DNA of 64,000 nucleotides, taken from positions 558,001-622,000 of the forward strand of contig NZ_CP049866.1 of NCBI RefSeq assembly GCF_011300215.1, given 5' to 3'. Within the stretch, counting starts at the first letter, position 1. Every line of letters starts with the position of its first letter. This DNA comes from Nocardioides piscis. Lineage in GTDB: Bacteria > Actinomycetota > Actinomycetes > Propionibacteriales > Nocardioidaceae. Below the pieces are notes generated by a model. The model was not told where the DNA came from, did not search any database, and worked only from the letters and a program-made list of their open reading frames with translations. The translations under genes were made by a program, and so were the position numbers. Of the stretch, positions 1 through 8,852 are shown one piece after another.

Positions 1-1431
1 GTCGGTGTCGCACGCCTGCAGCCACTCGACGGCCTGCGTCATGCCCTCCGCGGTCCGCAGGACGCCCACCTTGGTCGTCATCGTCGCCTGGAGATCGGCG
101 CGCAGCCGGCCGTCGACCAGTCCGGGACGACGCGGGTCGTCGCCGCTCGGTGCCTGCCACTCACGCAGCTCCTGCGGCAGCACCTGGGCGATCCGCCGCG
201 AGAAGACGAGGCCTTCGAGCAGCGAGTTGGAGGCGAGGCGATTGGCGCCGTGCACCCCGCTGCAGGCGACCTCGCCCGTGGCATAGAGGCCGGCCACGTC
301 CGAACGACCGTCGAGGTCGGTGGCCACTCCGCCCGAGGCGTAGTGCTGCGCCGGAGCGACGGGGATCAGCTCGGTGACCGGGTCGACGCCGTGCTCGCGA
401 CAGACCGCGAGGATCGTGGGGAAGCGTCGCTCCCAGAACTCCGCCCCGAGGTGACGGGCGTCGAGCCACATGTGGGGCTTGTCGGCCTCGAGCATGCGGC
501 GCGTGATGGCCTTGGCGACGACGTCGCGCGGGGCCAGGTCGGCGAGCTCGTGCTCCCCCTGCATGAAGCGGTCACCACCGAAGTCGACGAGGAAGGCACC
601 CTCGCCACGCACCGCCTCGGAGATCAGCGGCTGCTGGCCCTGGGAGTCGGGACCGAGATACATCACCGTCGGGTGGAACTGGACGAACTCGAGGTCGCGC
701 AGGGTCGCCCCCGCGCGAGCGGCGATCGCCAGACCGTCTCCGGTGGAGACGCTCGGGTTGGTCGACTGCGAGAACACCTGGCCGAAGCCGCCGCTGGCGA
801 GCACGACCGCCCGGCAGTGAGCTGCCCCGACACCGTCGCGCTGTCCCTCGCCGAGGACGTGCAGGGTCACCCCGGCCACCCCGGCGTCGCCGGCCAGCAG
901 CAGGTCGACCGCCAGCGCGTGCTGGATCACCTCGATCTCGGGGGCCAGCTCGACGGCGGCGATGAGCGCCCGCTGGATCTCCGCCCCCGTCGCGTCGCCG
1001 CCCGCGTGGGCGATCCGGTCGCGGTGGTGGCCGCCCTCGCGGGTCAGCGACAGCTCCCCCTCGTGGTGGTCGAACCTGGTGCCCAGCGCGATCAGCTCTC
1101 GCACCGCGTCCGGGCCCTCGGTCACCAGGGCTCGCACGGCCTCGACGTCGCAGGCGCCCGCGCCGGCGACGAGGGTGTCGTGGAGGTGCTGGTCAGGGGT
1201 GTCCTCGGGTCCGAGAGCGGCCGCGATCCCGCCCTGGGCCCACTGCGTCGACCCGGCGTTGAGGACGTCCTTGGTGACGACCAGGAGCTTGAGGCTGCGG
1301 TCGGCGGCGTGGATGCGGAGCGCGGCGGTCAGCCCGGCGATCCCGGAACCGATGACCACCACGTCGGCGCGGGTGGTCCACCCCGGCTCCGGGGCTCGCA
1401 GGCGCTGCGGAAGTCTCGGGGAGGACTGCAT
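1..1431 (-). CDS. nadB: L-aspartate oxidase, C-terminus cut by window edge
   Basis: FAD enzyme that oxidises L-aspartate to iminoaspartate, the first committed step of de novo NAD synthesis; cytosolic. The ATG at 1431 opens a frame with the N-terminal FAD-binding fold GSGIAGL at residues 28-34, then a GSTQWAQGG segment. The family signature GLYATGEVACSGVHGANR lies near residue 380. There are 477 codons in the window, while the family usually has about 530-560, so the last 60-80 residues lie outside. The start is 9 nt after the panD stop, so it is probably the last-read gene of the DUF2520-panC-panD operon. The usual partners nadA and nadC are not visible here. The identification is secure; only the end is unknown. 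Confidence 0.95.
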   Translation of the reverse strand, partial: MQSSPRLPQRLRAPEPGWTTRADVVVIGSGIAGLTAALRIHAADRSLKLLVVTKDVLNAGSTQWAQGGIAAALGPEDTPDQHLHDTLVAGAGACDVEAVRALVTEGPDAVRELIALGTRFDHHEGELSLTREGGHHRDRIAHAGGDATGAEIQRALIAAVELAPEIEVIQHALAVDLLLAGDAGVAGVTLHVLGEGQRDGVGAAHCRAVVLASGGFGQVFSQSTNPSVSTGDGLAIAARAGATLRDLEFVQFHPTVMYLGPDSQGQQPLISEAVRGEGAFLVDFGGDRFMQGEHELADLAPRDVVAKAITRRMLEADKPHMWLDARHLGAEFWERRFPTILAVCREHGVDPVTELIPVAPAQHYASGGVATDLDGRSDVAGLYATGEVACSGVHGANRLASNSLLEGLVFSRRIAQVLPQELREWQAPSGDDPRRPGLVDGRLRADLQATMTTKVGVLRTAEGMTQAVEWLQACDTD

Positions 1432-1440
1432 CCCGGCAGG

Positions 1441-1857
1441 CTAGCGGGCGAGGAAGTCGCCGCGCGTCAGCGACGGGTCGCCGAAGGTCTCCGCCGGGTC
1501 GTAGCCGGTGGCCATCACCCGGTTGTCGGCGTCGACGAAGACGACCGCGGGCTTGTAGTCCTTGGCCTCCGCGGTCTCCATCTGACCGTAGGCGATCAGG
1601 ATCACCGTGTCGCCGGGGTGCACCAGGCGGGCGGCCGCGCCGTTGATCCCGATGACGCCCGAGCCCCGCTCGCCGGCGATCGTGTAGGTCTCGAGGCGGG
1701 CGCCGTTGGTGACGTCGACGATGTGCACCAGCTCGCCGCTGAGCAGGTCGGCCGCGTCGAGGAGGTCCTCGTCGACGGTCACGGAGCCGACGTAGTGGAG
1801 GTCGGCCTGGGTGACGGTCGCCCGGTGGATCTTGGACTTCATCATCGTGCGCAGCAT
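1441..1857 (-). CDS. panD: aspartate 1-decarboxylase proenzyme
   Basis: Converts L-aspartate to beta-alanine for pantothenate and CoA synthesis. The 138-residue product matches the family length. It carries the self-cleavage site Gly-Ser in the HYVGSVT segment near residues 22-28, whose serine becomes the pyruvoyl cofactor, and the conserved [11 protein letters not shown] stretch before it. The ATG shares one base with the panC stop (TGATG), so translation is probably coupled. With panC next door, the two enzymes supply and use beta-alanine. The start could also be the internal Met at residue 5 or 6, but the coupling supports the first. Confidence 0.96.
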   Translation of the reverse strand: MLRTMMKSKIHRATVTQADLHYVGSVTVDEDLLDAADLLSGELVHIVDVTNGARLETYTIAGERGSGVIGINGAAARLVHPGDTVILIAYGQMETAEAKDYKPAVVFVDADNRVMATGYDPAETFGDPSLTRGDFLAR

Positions 1858-2783
1858 CAGCTGCTCCTTTCGTGGGTGGTCGAGCCCGCGACTGCGGTGC
1901 CCGCCGGTGGGAGTCGGTCGAAGAAGATCTGCATGTTGTCGATCAGGCGGGTGTCGCCGACCCGGGCCGCGACCAGGACCCGACCCTCGCCGACCTCCGG
2001 CGCCTCGGCCAGGTCGGGGGCGGTCAGGGCGAGGTAGTCGAGCACGACGGCGGGCTCGGTCGCGAGCACGCCCAGCGCTGCTTCACGGGCCGCCTCCTCG
2101 CCGTACGCCGCCTGCTGCTGCGCTGCCCGCAGTGCTCGGCTCAGGACGGTCGCGGCCTGCCGCTGGCCGGGATCGAGATAGCGGTTGCGGCTCGACATCG
2201 CGAGGCCGTCGGGCTCACGCATGGTCTCTGCCCCGACGATCCGGATCGGCATGCACAGGTCGCGGACCATGGCGCGGATCAACGCGAGCTGCTGGTAGTC
2301 CTTCTCGCCGAAGACGGCGACGTCGGGCTGGACGAGGCCGAAGAGCTTGGCGACGACCGTCAGGACCCCGTCGAAGTGCCCCGGACGGGAGGCGCCGTCG
2401 AGGATGGTGGCGAGGCGTCCTGGGGCGACGGTGACCCCGTCGCGGACCGTCTCGTGACCGAAGCCCCCGGGATAGATCTCGTCGGTGGCCGGCGCGAAGA
2501 CGGCGGTGACCCCGTTGGCGGCGCACACCTCGAGGTCGGCGGGCAACGTGCGCGGGTAGCGCTCGAGGTCCTCGGTGGGGGCGAACTGCATGGGGTTGAC
2601 GAAGACGCTCACCACCACCAGGTCAGCATGCTCGGCGGCCACGCGCATCAGGCTGGCGTGCCCCTCGTGCAGGGCGCCCATCGTGGGCACGAAGCCGACG
2701 CGCTGCCCGTCGCGGCGGGCGGCCGCGAGCAGGTCGGCGAGCTCCTCGCGGGTGTGCGCGAGGGCAAGGGTGGAGGCGGTCAT
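1857..2783 (-). CDS. panC: pantothenate synthetase
   Basis: ATP-dependent ligation of pantoate and beta-alanine to pantothenate. The 308-residue protein shows the nucleotidyltransferase fold: [11 protein letters not shown] near residues 33-43 (the HIGH-like motif), the FVNPMQF loop near residue 62, [10 protein letters not shown] near residue 157 and the KMSKS-like AMSSRNRYL near residue 195. The ATG at 2783 overlaps the upstream DUF2520 stop by 4 nt, and the stop overlaps the panD start by one base, giving a tight operon. Full length with no oddities. Confidence 0.97.
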   Translation of the reverse strand: MTASTLALAHTREELADLLAAARRDGQRVGFVPTMGALHEGHASLMRVAAEHADLVVVSVFVNPMQFAPTEDLERYPRTLPADLEVCAANGVTAVFAPATDEIYPGGFGHETVRDGVTVAPGRLATILDGASRPGHFDGVLTVVAKLFGLVQPDVAVFGEKDYQQLALIRAMVRDLCMPIRIVGAETMREPDGLAMSSRNRYLDPGQRQAATVLSRALRAAQQQAAYGEEAAREAALGVLATEPAVVLDYLALTAPDLAEAPEVGEGRVLVAARVGDTRLIDNMQIFFDRLPPAGTAVAGSTTHERSS

Positions 2784-3712
2784 CGACGGATGGTGCGTCC
2801 GAGCCGAGTGAGGGGCCGCACCGATGATGGAGCCACGTCGTCACTCGACGCGGCGTCGAGCACCTGCGCCAGCTTGGCGCCACGGATCGGGAGCAGGCGC
2901 CCGTCGGTGACCACCCGGCTGAGGGTCGCGCGGGCCAGGGCGAGGTAGGACGGGACCGTCTGCGGCGCTGAGGCCCTCATCTCCACCAGGTGGGCCCGGA
3001 CCGTCTCGACGTCACCGCGCACGATCGGCCCGGTGAGCGCGGCGTCGCCCTGATCGAGCGCGTTGTCGAGCGCTGCGTTGAGGAGGGGGCGGAGCGTGTC
3101 GGCGGGGTTGTCGCCACCAGCCGCGGCGAGCATCTCCATCGCCTCGGTCACCAACGTGACGAGGTGGTTGGCGCCGTGGGCCAGGCCAGCGTGATAGAGC
3201 GTGCGCTTGTCCTCGTCGACCCACATCGGGCGACCGCCGAGGTCGGCGACGAGCTGCTCGGTGACGGGCCGTTCGGCAGCGTCGGCCGTCACCCCGAAGA
3301 TCGCCTCGCGCAGCCGCGGCAGGTCGACCTCGGTGCCGGTGAAGGTCATGGCGGGGTGCAGGGCGATGGGTCGTGCACCCACGGCTGCGGCATCGGCGAG
3401 GACGGCCAGGCCGTGCCGGCCGCTGGTGTGGACGACGAACTGGCCCTCGTGGATCGCGCCGCTGGCACTGAGCATCGCGACCACGTTGGGCAGCATGTCG
3501 TCGGGCACCGTCAGCAGGAGCAGATCAGCGGCGCGGGCCACGTCACTGGGCTTGGCGCCGGGGGTGCCGGGCAACATGGCCTCGATCCGGCCCCGGGAGG
3601 CGTCCGACTCGCCGGCGGCGGCGACGATCTCGTGGCCGGCGGCGCGCAGCGCGGCGGCCAGGACGGCACCGACGCGGCCAGCGCCGATGACACCCACACG
3701 GAAGTGCCTCAT
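2780..3712 (-). CDS. Rossmann-fold DUF2520 protein, putative NAD(P)-dependent reductase
   Basis: 310 residues starting MRHFRVGVIGAGRVG, a textbook N-terminal NAD(P)-binding GxGxxG motif at residues 10-15. The C-terminal helical DUF2520 domain contains HPAMTF near residue 138 and LYHAGLAHGANHL near residue 185. The family resembles 6-phosphogluconate and ketopantoate reductases. Its fixed position immediately upstream of panC (4-nt overlap) in actinobacteria suggests a role in pantothenate supply, possibly as a ketopantoate reductase, but this is inference from context. The frame stays open far upstream of 3712 without recognisable sequence, so the ATG with its preceding 185-nt intergenic region is chosen as start. 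Confidence 0.85.
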   Translation of the reverse strand: MRHFRVGVIGAGRVGAVLAAALRAAGHEIVAAAGESDASRGRIEAMLPGTPGAKPSDVARAADLLLLTVPDDMLPNVVAMLSASGAIHEGQFVVHTSGRHGLAVLADAAAVGARPIALHPAMTFTGTEVDLPRLREAIFGVTADAAERPVTEQLVADLGGRPMWVDEDKRTLYHAGLAHGANHLVTLVTEAMEMLAAAGGDNPADTLRPLLNAALDNALDQGDAALTGPIVRGDVETVRAHLVEMRASAPQTVPSYLALARATLSRVVTDGRLLPIRGAKLAQVLDAASSDDVAPSSVRPLTRLGRTIRR

Positions 3713-3802
3713 GGTCCGAACCCTTTCGTTCCAGTCCCTCCGACCACCCCAGGTGGGGCCGGTGTGGGTACCAGACTCGGTGCTCGTGGTTGTTGAAACC
3801 TG

Positions 3803-3808
3803 AGCGTA
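3803..3808 (-). promoter_or_regulatory. possible -10 of the DUF2520-panC-panD-nadB operon
   Basis: TACGCT on the minus strand about 90 nt before the DUF2520 start, in the 185-nt gap 3713-3897. No convincing -35 was found. The rest of the gap holds no gene that I can support. Confidence 0.3.
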
Positions 3809-3897
3809 CGCCGATGGGTCGGTCCGCGGGAACAGGACTCGAGCGTGACGACCGCCACCGAAATCGCTACCCGTGAGTAGGTCCGCCGGGTGGGGCG

Positions 3898-4845
3898 TCA
3901 GGCGCGCAGGTGCAGCTTGGCGTGGTCCGGGTCGTCGACCACGAAGGGGCGTGGGGCGCGCGGGAGCCACGTGTGGGTCACGAAGTCGACGACGTGCTCG
4001 CCGGCCGGGGCCACGATCTCGGTGACCCCCTCCGGGACCTCGCCCGCCCTGAGCGCGTTGAAGACCAGCCACTCGCGCCGCTTGCGGCGGTTGCGGACGC
4101 TGGTGGCGAAGGACTCGGGGTTGGTCCAGTGGGCGAACTCGTCGCCGTCGAGATACTTCAGCTCCACGACCAGCCCCTGCGGGAGCGCGAACTGCCGGAT
4201 GGTGTCGGGCGTGGTCCGGATCTCCCACTCGGGGGCCTTGGAATAGACGAAGTCGGGCGTCATCGGGAAGCCCCACTCCTCGATGTTGCGCAGGCCCAGG
4301 TCGAGGAAGGCGCGACTCTCGGACTCGATGTAGAGGCCGTGGCGTGGGATCCGGATCACCACGTCCGCGCGGCCCACCTGCCACGACAGGTCGGCCAGCG
4401 ACACCTCGCCCTCGGTCGTGAGCACCATGTCGCCGTCCCACTTCCACGAGTAGCGGGTGCGGACGTGGGAGAAGCACCAGTTGTAGAAGTAGGCCAGCGA
4501 GTGGACGCTGCGCTCGGGGACCGCGAGGTGCTCGGCGCCGGCGCGGGCGACGTCGAACGGGTAGTGCTTCAGCGTGAACTTCTCGCCCAGCCCGTGCTCT
4601 GCGGCGACGGCCAGCGCCGCCTCGCCGGTGCCGTCGGTGGAGTTGTTGTCGACCAGCAGCACGTGGTCGCAGGCGCGCAGCAGGGGCGGCAGCACGAAAC
4701 GCATCGAGTCGGCCTCGTTCTTGACCCGGAGCACCGCGGTCGCACCCCGGCGCAGCGGACCGGCCTGCCACGGCCAGACGATGTCGAACTCGGTGTGCCC
4801 CTCGATGTTGCTCAGTCCGGGACCGCCACCGATCGGGACGCTCAC
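3898..4845 (-). CDS. glycosyltransferase family 2-like protein
   Basis: 315 residues from the GTG at 4845, which overlaps the sulfotransferase stop as GTGA; the frame continues upstream but only as antisense-like sequence. Shows VLRVKNEADSMRF near residue 35, then DHVLLVDNNSTDGTGE (the nucleotide-sugar GT-A motif) and the metal-site-like WKWDGDMVL near residue 115. This fits an inverting GT2-type glycosyltransferase acting on a cell-surface glycan or glycolipid. Acceptor and sugar are unknown. The partner is the co-transcribed sulfotransferase, so a sulfated glycan is a reasonable guess. No membrane segment is evident, so it is probably cytosolic or peripheral. Confidence 0.8.
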   Translation of the reverse strand: MSVPIGGGPGLSNIEGHTEFDIVWPWQAGPLRRGATAVLRVKNEADSMRFVLPPLLRACDHVLLVDNNSTDGTGEAALAVAAEHGLGEKFTLKHYPFDVARAGAEHLAVPERSVHSLAYFYNWCFSHVRTRYSWKWDGDMVLTTEGEVSLADLSWQVGRADVVIRIPRHGLYIESESRAFLDLGLRNIEEWGFPMTPDFVYSKAPEWEIRTTPDTIRQFALPQGLVVELKYLDGDEFAHWTNPESFATSVRNRRKRREWLVFNALRAGEVPEGVTEIVAPAGEHVVDFVTHTWLPRAPRPFVVDDPDHAKLHLRA

Positions 4846-5954
4846 GACGGCTCCGGCTGCCCCGGGGGCTGCTCCGCCGTGCGCTCGCGACCCAGGGCCT
4901 TGCGCACACCTCGGCGCAGGGACGGCGGGATCTTGGCGCGGACGTCGTGCGGGATCCGCTCCGCCAGTCCTGGCGCAGGGGCGTCGGAGGCAGCCGCCGT
5001 ACGGGCACCGTCGATCCGCGCGGCGACGACCGAGCTCTTGCTGATCGCCTCCGCCTCCTCGTAGAGGTCGGTGTAGGCGTCGCGCAGCTGGTCGAGCGTG
5101 GCGTGGACCTGCGAGACGTCCCCGTCGGGGTCGGCGAGCTTGTTGAGCTCCACCCACGTCTGGGCGGTGAGGTCGTGCAGCCGCGGCGGCAGTCCGAGGT
5201 CCTCGAGGCTGGCCGAGACCCGCCGCAGGTCGGGGTCGATGAAGCGGTGCACCTCACGGATCAGGTCGCTGCGCGTGTGGATGATCGACTGCAGCTCGAG
5301 GGTGTGGCCGACGTGCATCGTCGTCTTCACCCAGTCGGTCAGCAGGTCCTCGTAGCGCACGAACACCCGCGACGTGCCGGCTTCGTCGCGCGTCGCGCGC
5401 TCGGTGTGGAGCAGCATGTTGAGCCAGCTGGCGGCGAGGTGGGCGGAACCGAGCTTGTTGGCGTAGTACTTCTGCTTGCTGCCGACGACCTCGGCCGGGG
5501 GGCGCAGCATGGTCACGAAGACCGGCTTGGCGCCCGTCCGGATCGCGGCGACCCGCCACAGCCCGAGGAACCAGCTGAGCCGGGGGTCCTTGACGACCAG
5601 CTCGGGGTGGACCTCGAAGTGTGGCTCGAGCCAGTCGGCGACCCTGATCCGGGCCGGCTCGCGGGTGGAGATGCGGCCGGTCTCGAACCACGCGCTGGGG
5701 CGGGAGTCACTGACCTGGACGCCGGCCTCCTTGAGCAGGCGGTCGTGCAGGTCGACGACCCACTGGGGCTCGGAGAAGCCACGCGGGTTGGACGAGTCGG
5801 GTGGCACCTCGGGCAGCGGCACGTGCATCCCGAGCCTGCTGGCGATGCCGGCCATCGTCGAGGTCCCGCTGCGTCCGGCCCCCGCCACGAAGAGCACCTT
5901 GCGCGGGACGCCGTCGGGGTTCATCTCGTCGATCGCGCGCGCCTGTGCAGTCAC
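4842..5954 (-). CDS. PAPS-dependent sulfotransferase family protein
   Basis: 370 residues from the GTG at 5954. The N-terminal VLFVAGAGRSGTSTMAGI (near residues 20-37) is the 5'-phosphosulfate-binding loop of the sulfotransferase family. VKDPRLSWF near 125 and MLRPPAEVVGSK near 150 carry the 3'-phosphate-binding Arg/Ser positions. The C-terminal ~100 residues are helical and basic. The start was chosen because a TAGGCT hexamer lies 7 nt before it, giving a leaderless transcript; an upstream ATG at 5984 would overlap the divergent gene, and an ATG at 5924 is also possible. Probably sulfates a carbohydrate made with the neighbouring glycosyltransferases. Confidence 0.82.
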   Translation of the reverse strand: MTAQARAIDEMNPDGVPRKVLFVAGAGRSGTSTMAGIASRLGMHVPLPEVPPDSSNPRGFSEPQWVVDLHDRLLKEAGVQVSDSRPSAWFETGRISTREPARIRVADWLEPHFEVHPELVVKDPRLSWFLGLWRVAAIRTGAKPVFVTMLRPPAEVVGSKQKYYANKLGSAHLAASWLNMLLHTERATRDEAGTSRVFVRYEDLLTDWVKTTMHVGHTLELQSIIHTRSDLIREVHRFIDPDLRRVSASLEDLGLPPRLHDLTAQTWVELNKLADPDGDVSQVHATLDQLRDAYTDLYEEAEAISKSSVVAARIDGARTAAASDAPAPGLAERIPHDVRAKIPPSLRRGVRKALGRERTAEQPPGQPEPS

Positions 5955-5961
5955 GGCGGGG

Positions 5962-5967
5962 AGCCTA
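5962..5967 (-). promoter_or_regulatory. leaderless -10 for the sulfotransferase gene
   Basis: TAGGCT on the minus strand, 7 nt before the GTG at 5954. It lies directly beside the plus-strand hexamer of the divergent gene. Confidence 0.5.
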
Positions 5968-5968
5968 C

Positions 5969-5974
5969 TAGGGT
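5969..5974 (+). promoter_or_regulatory. leaderless -10 for the GT2 gene
   Basis: TAGGGT on the plus strand, 8 nt before the ATG at 5983; the transcript would have at most a 2-nt leader. Confidence 0.5.
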
Positions 5975-5982
5975 CTCGTGCC

Positions 5983-7097
5983 ATGGGGTTCCTGCGGCAG
6001 CGGCGCGGACCCCTGGTCTCGGTGGTCGTCCCCGCCTACGGCGTCGAGGACTACCTCCCGCCTGCCTCGACTCGCTGCTCGCCCAGACCTGGCAGCGCTG
6101 GCAGGCGGTCGTCGTCGACGACGGGTCGCCCGACCGGTCGGGCGAGATCGCCGAGGCGTATGCCGACAAGGACCGCCGCTTCCGGGTCGTGCACGTCGCC
6201 AACGGCGGGCTGGGTTCGGCGCGCAACATCGGAGCGACGCAGGCCGAGGGTGAGTTCCTCGCCTTCCTCGACTCCGACGACGTCCTGCCGCGCGATGCGC
6301 TGTCCTCGCTGATGGCGCCGCTGCTCGAGTCGGGGTCGGACTTCGTGACCGGCTCGATCGCGCGCTGGGAGAAGGGCGACCTCCTGGAGCCCCGGTGGAT
6401 GCGGCGGCTGCATGCGCCGGGCCGGGGGCTGAGGATCGCCGACCGCCCCGAGCTGCTCGGCGACGTCTTCGCCTGGAACAAGGTCTTCCGCCGGACGTTC
6501 TGGGACAGCGTCGGGCTGTCGTGGCCCGAGGGCGTCCGCTACGAGGACCAACCGGCGACCACCCGGGCGTTCATGGCCGGGACCTTCGACGTGGTGCCGT
6601 CGATCGTCTATCACTGGCGCATCCGCGACGACGGCTCCTCCATCACCCAGCAGCGGGCGTCCGTCGCCGACCTCGCGGACCGCTGGGCGACCAAGCGCCT
6701 GTCGCTCGAGGAGGTCCGCTCGGGCGGGGACGCCGAGGTCGAGGCAGTCTTCGTCGACCGGGTCCTCGCGGGCGACATGTGGCGCTACTTCCTCGAGATC
6801 CCCGGCGCCCCCGACGAGTGGTGGGAGCTGCTCCGCTGCGGGGTCCGGGAGTTCTGGGGACAGCGCTCGCTCATCCACTCCGGGCTCCCTCCGGTCCACC
6901 GGATCGGCGGGTGGCTGGTCGAGCAGGACCGCCGCGAGGACGCGTCAGCCCTGATGACGTGGGTCGCCTCGCTCGGCTCCCCGGCGCCACAGGTGGGCAG
7001 CGGCCAGGGCCGACACATCGACATACCGAGCTCCGTGCTCGACCTGTCGACGGTCGACCCTGCCGCGCTGCGCCTGCGCCCCCACGAGGTGCGCTGA
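5983..7097 (+). CDS. GT2 family glycosyltransferase, single-base frameshift
   Basis: Begins MGFLRQRRGPLVSVVVPAYG, the classic GT2 N-terminus. It loses frame after EDYLP at about 6057-6062, and the downstream frame continues ACLDSLLAQTWQ, VVVDDGSPDRSGEIAE and FLDSDDVLPRDAL (the DxD metal site). One extra C in the run at 6057-6059 restores 371 residues. GT2 enzymes of this type (CDP-glycerol/teichoic or capsule glycosyltransferases) use a nucleotide-sugar donor in the cytoplasm. The C-terminal half contains FAWNKVFRR and RYEDQP, typical of teichoic-acid or capsule GT2s. Divergent from the sulfotransferase-glycosyltransferase pair. A genuine frameshift mutation cannot be excluded, but see the global pattern of such breaks. 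Confidence 0.85.
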
Positions 7098-7111
7098 AGA
7101 GATCAGCGGGG

Positions 7112-8068
7112 TCAGAGCAGGCCCTCGGCCTCCAAGAACTCGGTCGCGATGTCCTCGGGCTTCTGCCGATCGACCGAGATCTTGCCGTTGAGCTCGGTGA
7201 GGTTCTCCGTCGTGAGGGCGGCCATCAGGTCGTTGAGGATGGTCTCGACGTTGGGGTTGTCGGCGAGCCACTCGGTGGAGGCGGCCGGGATGAGGTTCTG
7301 GGCCGGCTGGATCTGCTTGTCGTCCTCCAGCAGCACCATGCCCTGCGACTCCAGCGTCCCGTCGGTCGTCGACGTCAGGCCGAGCTGCGCCTCACCGTCC
7401 TTCACGGACTTGAAGACGGCCGGCGAGGCGAAGCCCAGCGGCAGGAACTCGGTGACGTCGATGCCGTAGTCCTTGGTCAGCCCGGCGCCACAGTCGGTGC
7501 GGTCGGCGCAGTCCTCGGCGGCGGCCACGACGACCTGCTGGCCCTCGAGGTCGGAGAGCTTGGTGACGCCCTCGTCTTGCGAGAACTCCTGGGTGACGAA
7601 GAACGCGTTGGTGTCGATCGCCGCGGACGGCTCAAGAAGCGTGATGCCCTTGTCCTCCAGCAGCGACGACGCGGCCTCGATCGACTCCTCGGCGTCCGGC
7701 GTCGTGAGCGGCTCGGCGTCCGCACCGTTGACCGTGGTGTTGAGGAAGTCGACGATGCCACCGACGTATTCGGGCACCAGCTGGATCGAACCGGGGAACT
7801 GGCCGTCCTTCATGTAGACGTCGCGCGTGCCGACGAGCTGGACCGTCGCGTCGTAGCCCTCGGCGTCGAGGAGCTGCTCATACATCGCCGCGACGATCTG
7901 CACCTCCCCGAAGTCCTGCCCGGAGATCTTGACCGACCCCTTGTCGCCACCGCCGGTGCTCTCCGCGCCGTCTCCGCCGTCCTTGGCGAGGTCGTCACCG
8001 GCGCACGAGGCGCCGAGCATCACGGTGCTGATCGCCAGCGCGCTGGCGGCCCATCGTCCTAGCTTCAT
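7112..8068 (-). CDS. glycine betaine/choline-type ABC transporter substrate-binding lipoprotein
   Basis: 318 residues. The signal peptide ends in the lipobox LGASC (Cys near residue 22), so it is a membrane-anchored extracellular lipoprotein. The mature part matches the OpuAC/ProX-type fold: SVKISGQDFGEVQIVAAMYEQLL, then LVPEYVGGIVDFL and TSTTDGTLES. It would bind compatible solutes such as betaine or choline. The ATG at 8068 has AAGGTGG about 5 nt upstream; a GTG at 8077 is less likely. Read in the same direction as the two permeases above it. The ATPase is encoded divergently at 9563. Confidence 0.9.
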   Translation of the reverse strand: MKLGRWAASALAISTVMLGASCAGDDLAKDGGDGAESTGGGDKGSVKISGQDFGEVQIVAAMYEQLLDAEGYDATVQLVGTRDVYMKDGQFPGSIQLVPEYVGGIVDFLNTTVNGADAEPLTTPDAEESIEAASSLLEDKGITLLEPSAAIDTNAFFVTQEFSQDEGVTKLSDLEGQQVVVAAAEDCADRTDCGAGLTKDYGIDVTEFLPLGFASPAVFKSVKDGEAQLGLTSTTDGTLESQGMVLLEDDKQIQPAQNLIPAASTEWLADNPNVETILNDLMAALTTENLTELNGKISVDRQKPEDIATEFLEAEGLL

Positions 8069-8123
8069 GTCTTCCACCTTCTGTGTCCCGTGGTCTCGAT
8101 GACCACGCGTGTCCGGTCCCGGC

Positions 8124-8852
8124 TCATGTCGTCATGGGCAGGAGGTCTGGCTGCTGCTGATCAGTCTGACGAGGGATCGGGTCGGCCGCACGCTGGGCCC
8201 ACGCTGCGAGCACCTCAAGCACCATCGCCACCGCCGCGACGATCACGGCGCCCGCCAGTCCCTTGCCGTACTGGCTGGTCGCGAATCCGTCGGTGATGAT
8301 CCGTCCCAGGCCCGGGCCGGCCACCAGCGCGGCGATGGTGGCGGTCGCCCACACCTGCACGAGTGCCAGCCGGATGCCGGCCGCGACCAACGGCATGGCC
8401 AGGGGCAGCTCGACGAGACGGAACTGCTGCCACGACGTCATCCCCATGCCCCGGGCCGACTCCTTGAGGTCGCCCTCGACCTCGCGCACGGCGACATAGG
8501 AGTTGGTGATGATCGGCGGCAGCGCGAACAGGGTGAGCGCCAGCAGGGTGGCGATGCCCGCACGCCCGAACGGGCCGAACGTCGAGACGCCCGGCCACTC
8601 GGCGGTGACGAGGAGGGCGAGGAGGGCGAAGGTCGGGATCGCGCGGCCGATGTTGGAGATGTTGATGGCCAGGAAGCCGCCGCGGCCCAGGTGGCCGAGC
8701 CACAGCGCGACGGGCAGCCCGATCACGATCGCCAGCGCCAGCGCGGCGCCGGTGAGGAGCAGCTGCTGCACGAGCAGGTCGAGGATCCCACCTCGCCCCG
8801 TCCAGCTGGCCGGGTCGGCGAGATAGGCCCACATGTCAGCGAAGATCCTCAT
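8124..8852 (-). CDS. ABC transporter permease, OpuCB/ProW type
   Basis: 242 residues from the ATG at 8852 (MRIFADMWAYL). It has about five to six hydrophobic segments and the EAA-loop-like ESARGMGMTSWQQFRLVELPLAMP that contacts the ATPase. It forms the channel for quaternary-amine osmoprotectants together with the next permease. Its start overlaps the preceding permease stop as ATGA, so the two are translationally coupled. The open frame upstream of 8852 is antisense to nothing useful and was left out. Confidence 0.9.
   Translation of the reverse strand: MRIFADMWAYLADPASWTGRGGILDLLVQQLLLTGAALALAIVIGLPVALWLGHLGRGGFLAINISNIGRAIPTFALLALLVTAEWPGVSTFGPFGRAGIATLLALTLFALPPIITNSYVAVREVEGDLKESARGMGMTSWQQFRLVELPLAMPLVAAGIRLALVQVWATATIAALVAGPGLGRIITDGFATSQYGKGLAGAVIVAAVAMVLEVLAAWAQRAADPIPRQTDQQQPDLLPMTT

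Noticed and set aside
250..2037. Long plus-strand open frame over nadB-panD-panC, and similar frames such as 15167-17437 and 24175-26091
   Set aside because: High-GC third-position bias keeps the complementary frames open; they have no family signatures, while the minus-strand genes do.
5983..7097. Calling the seven frameshifted genes pseudogenes
   Set aside because: All need one C/G in a short run, have no other lesion, and include folP and narG within intact operons; sequencing error explains them better.
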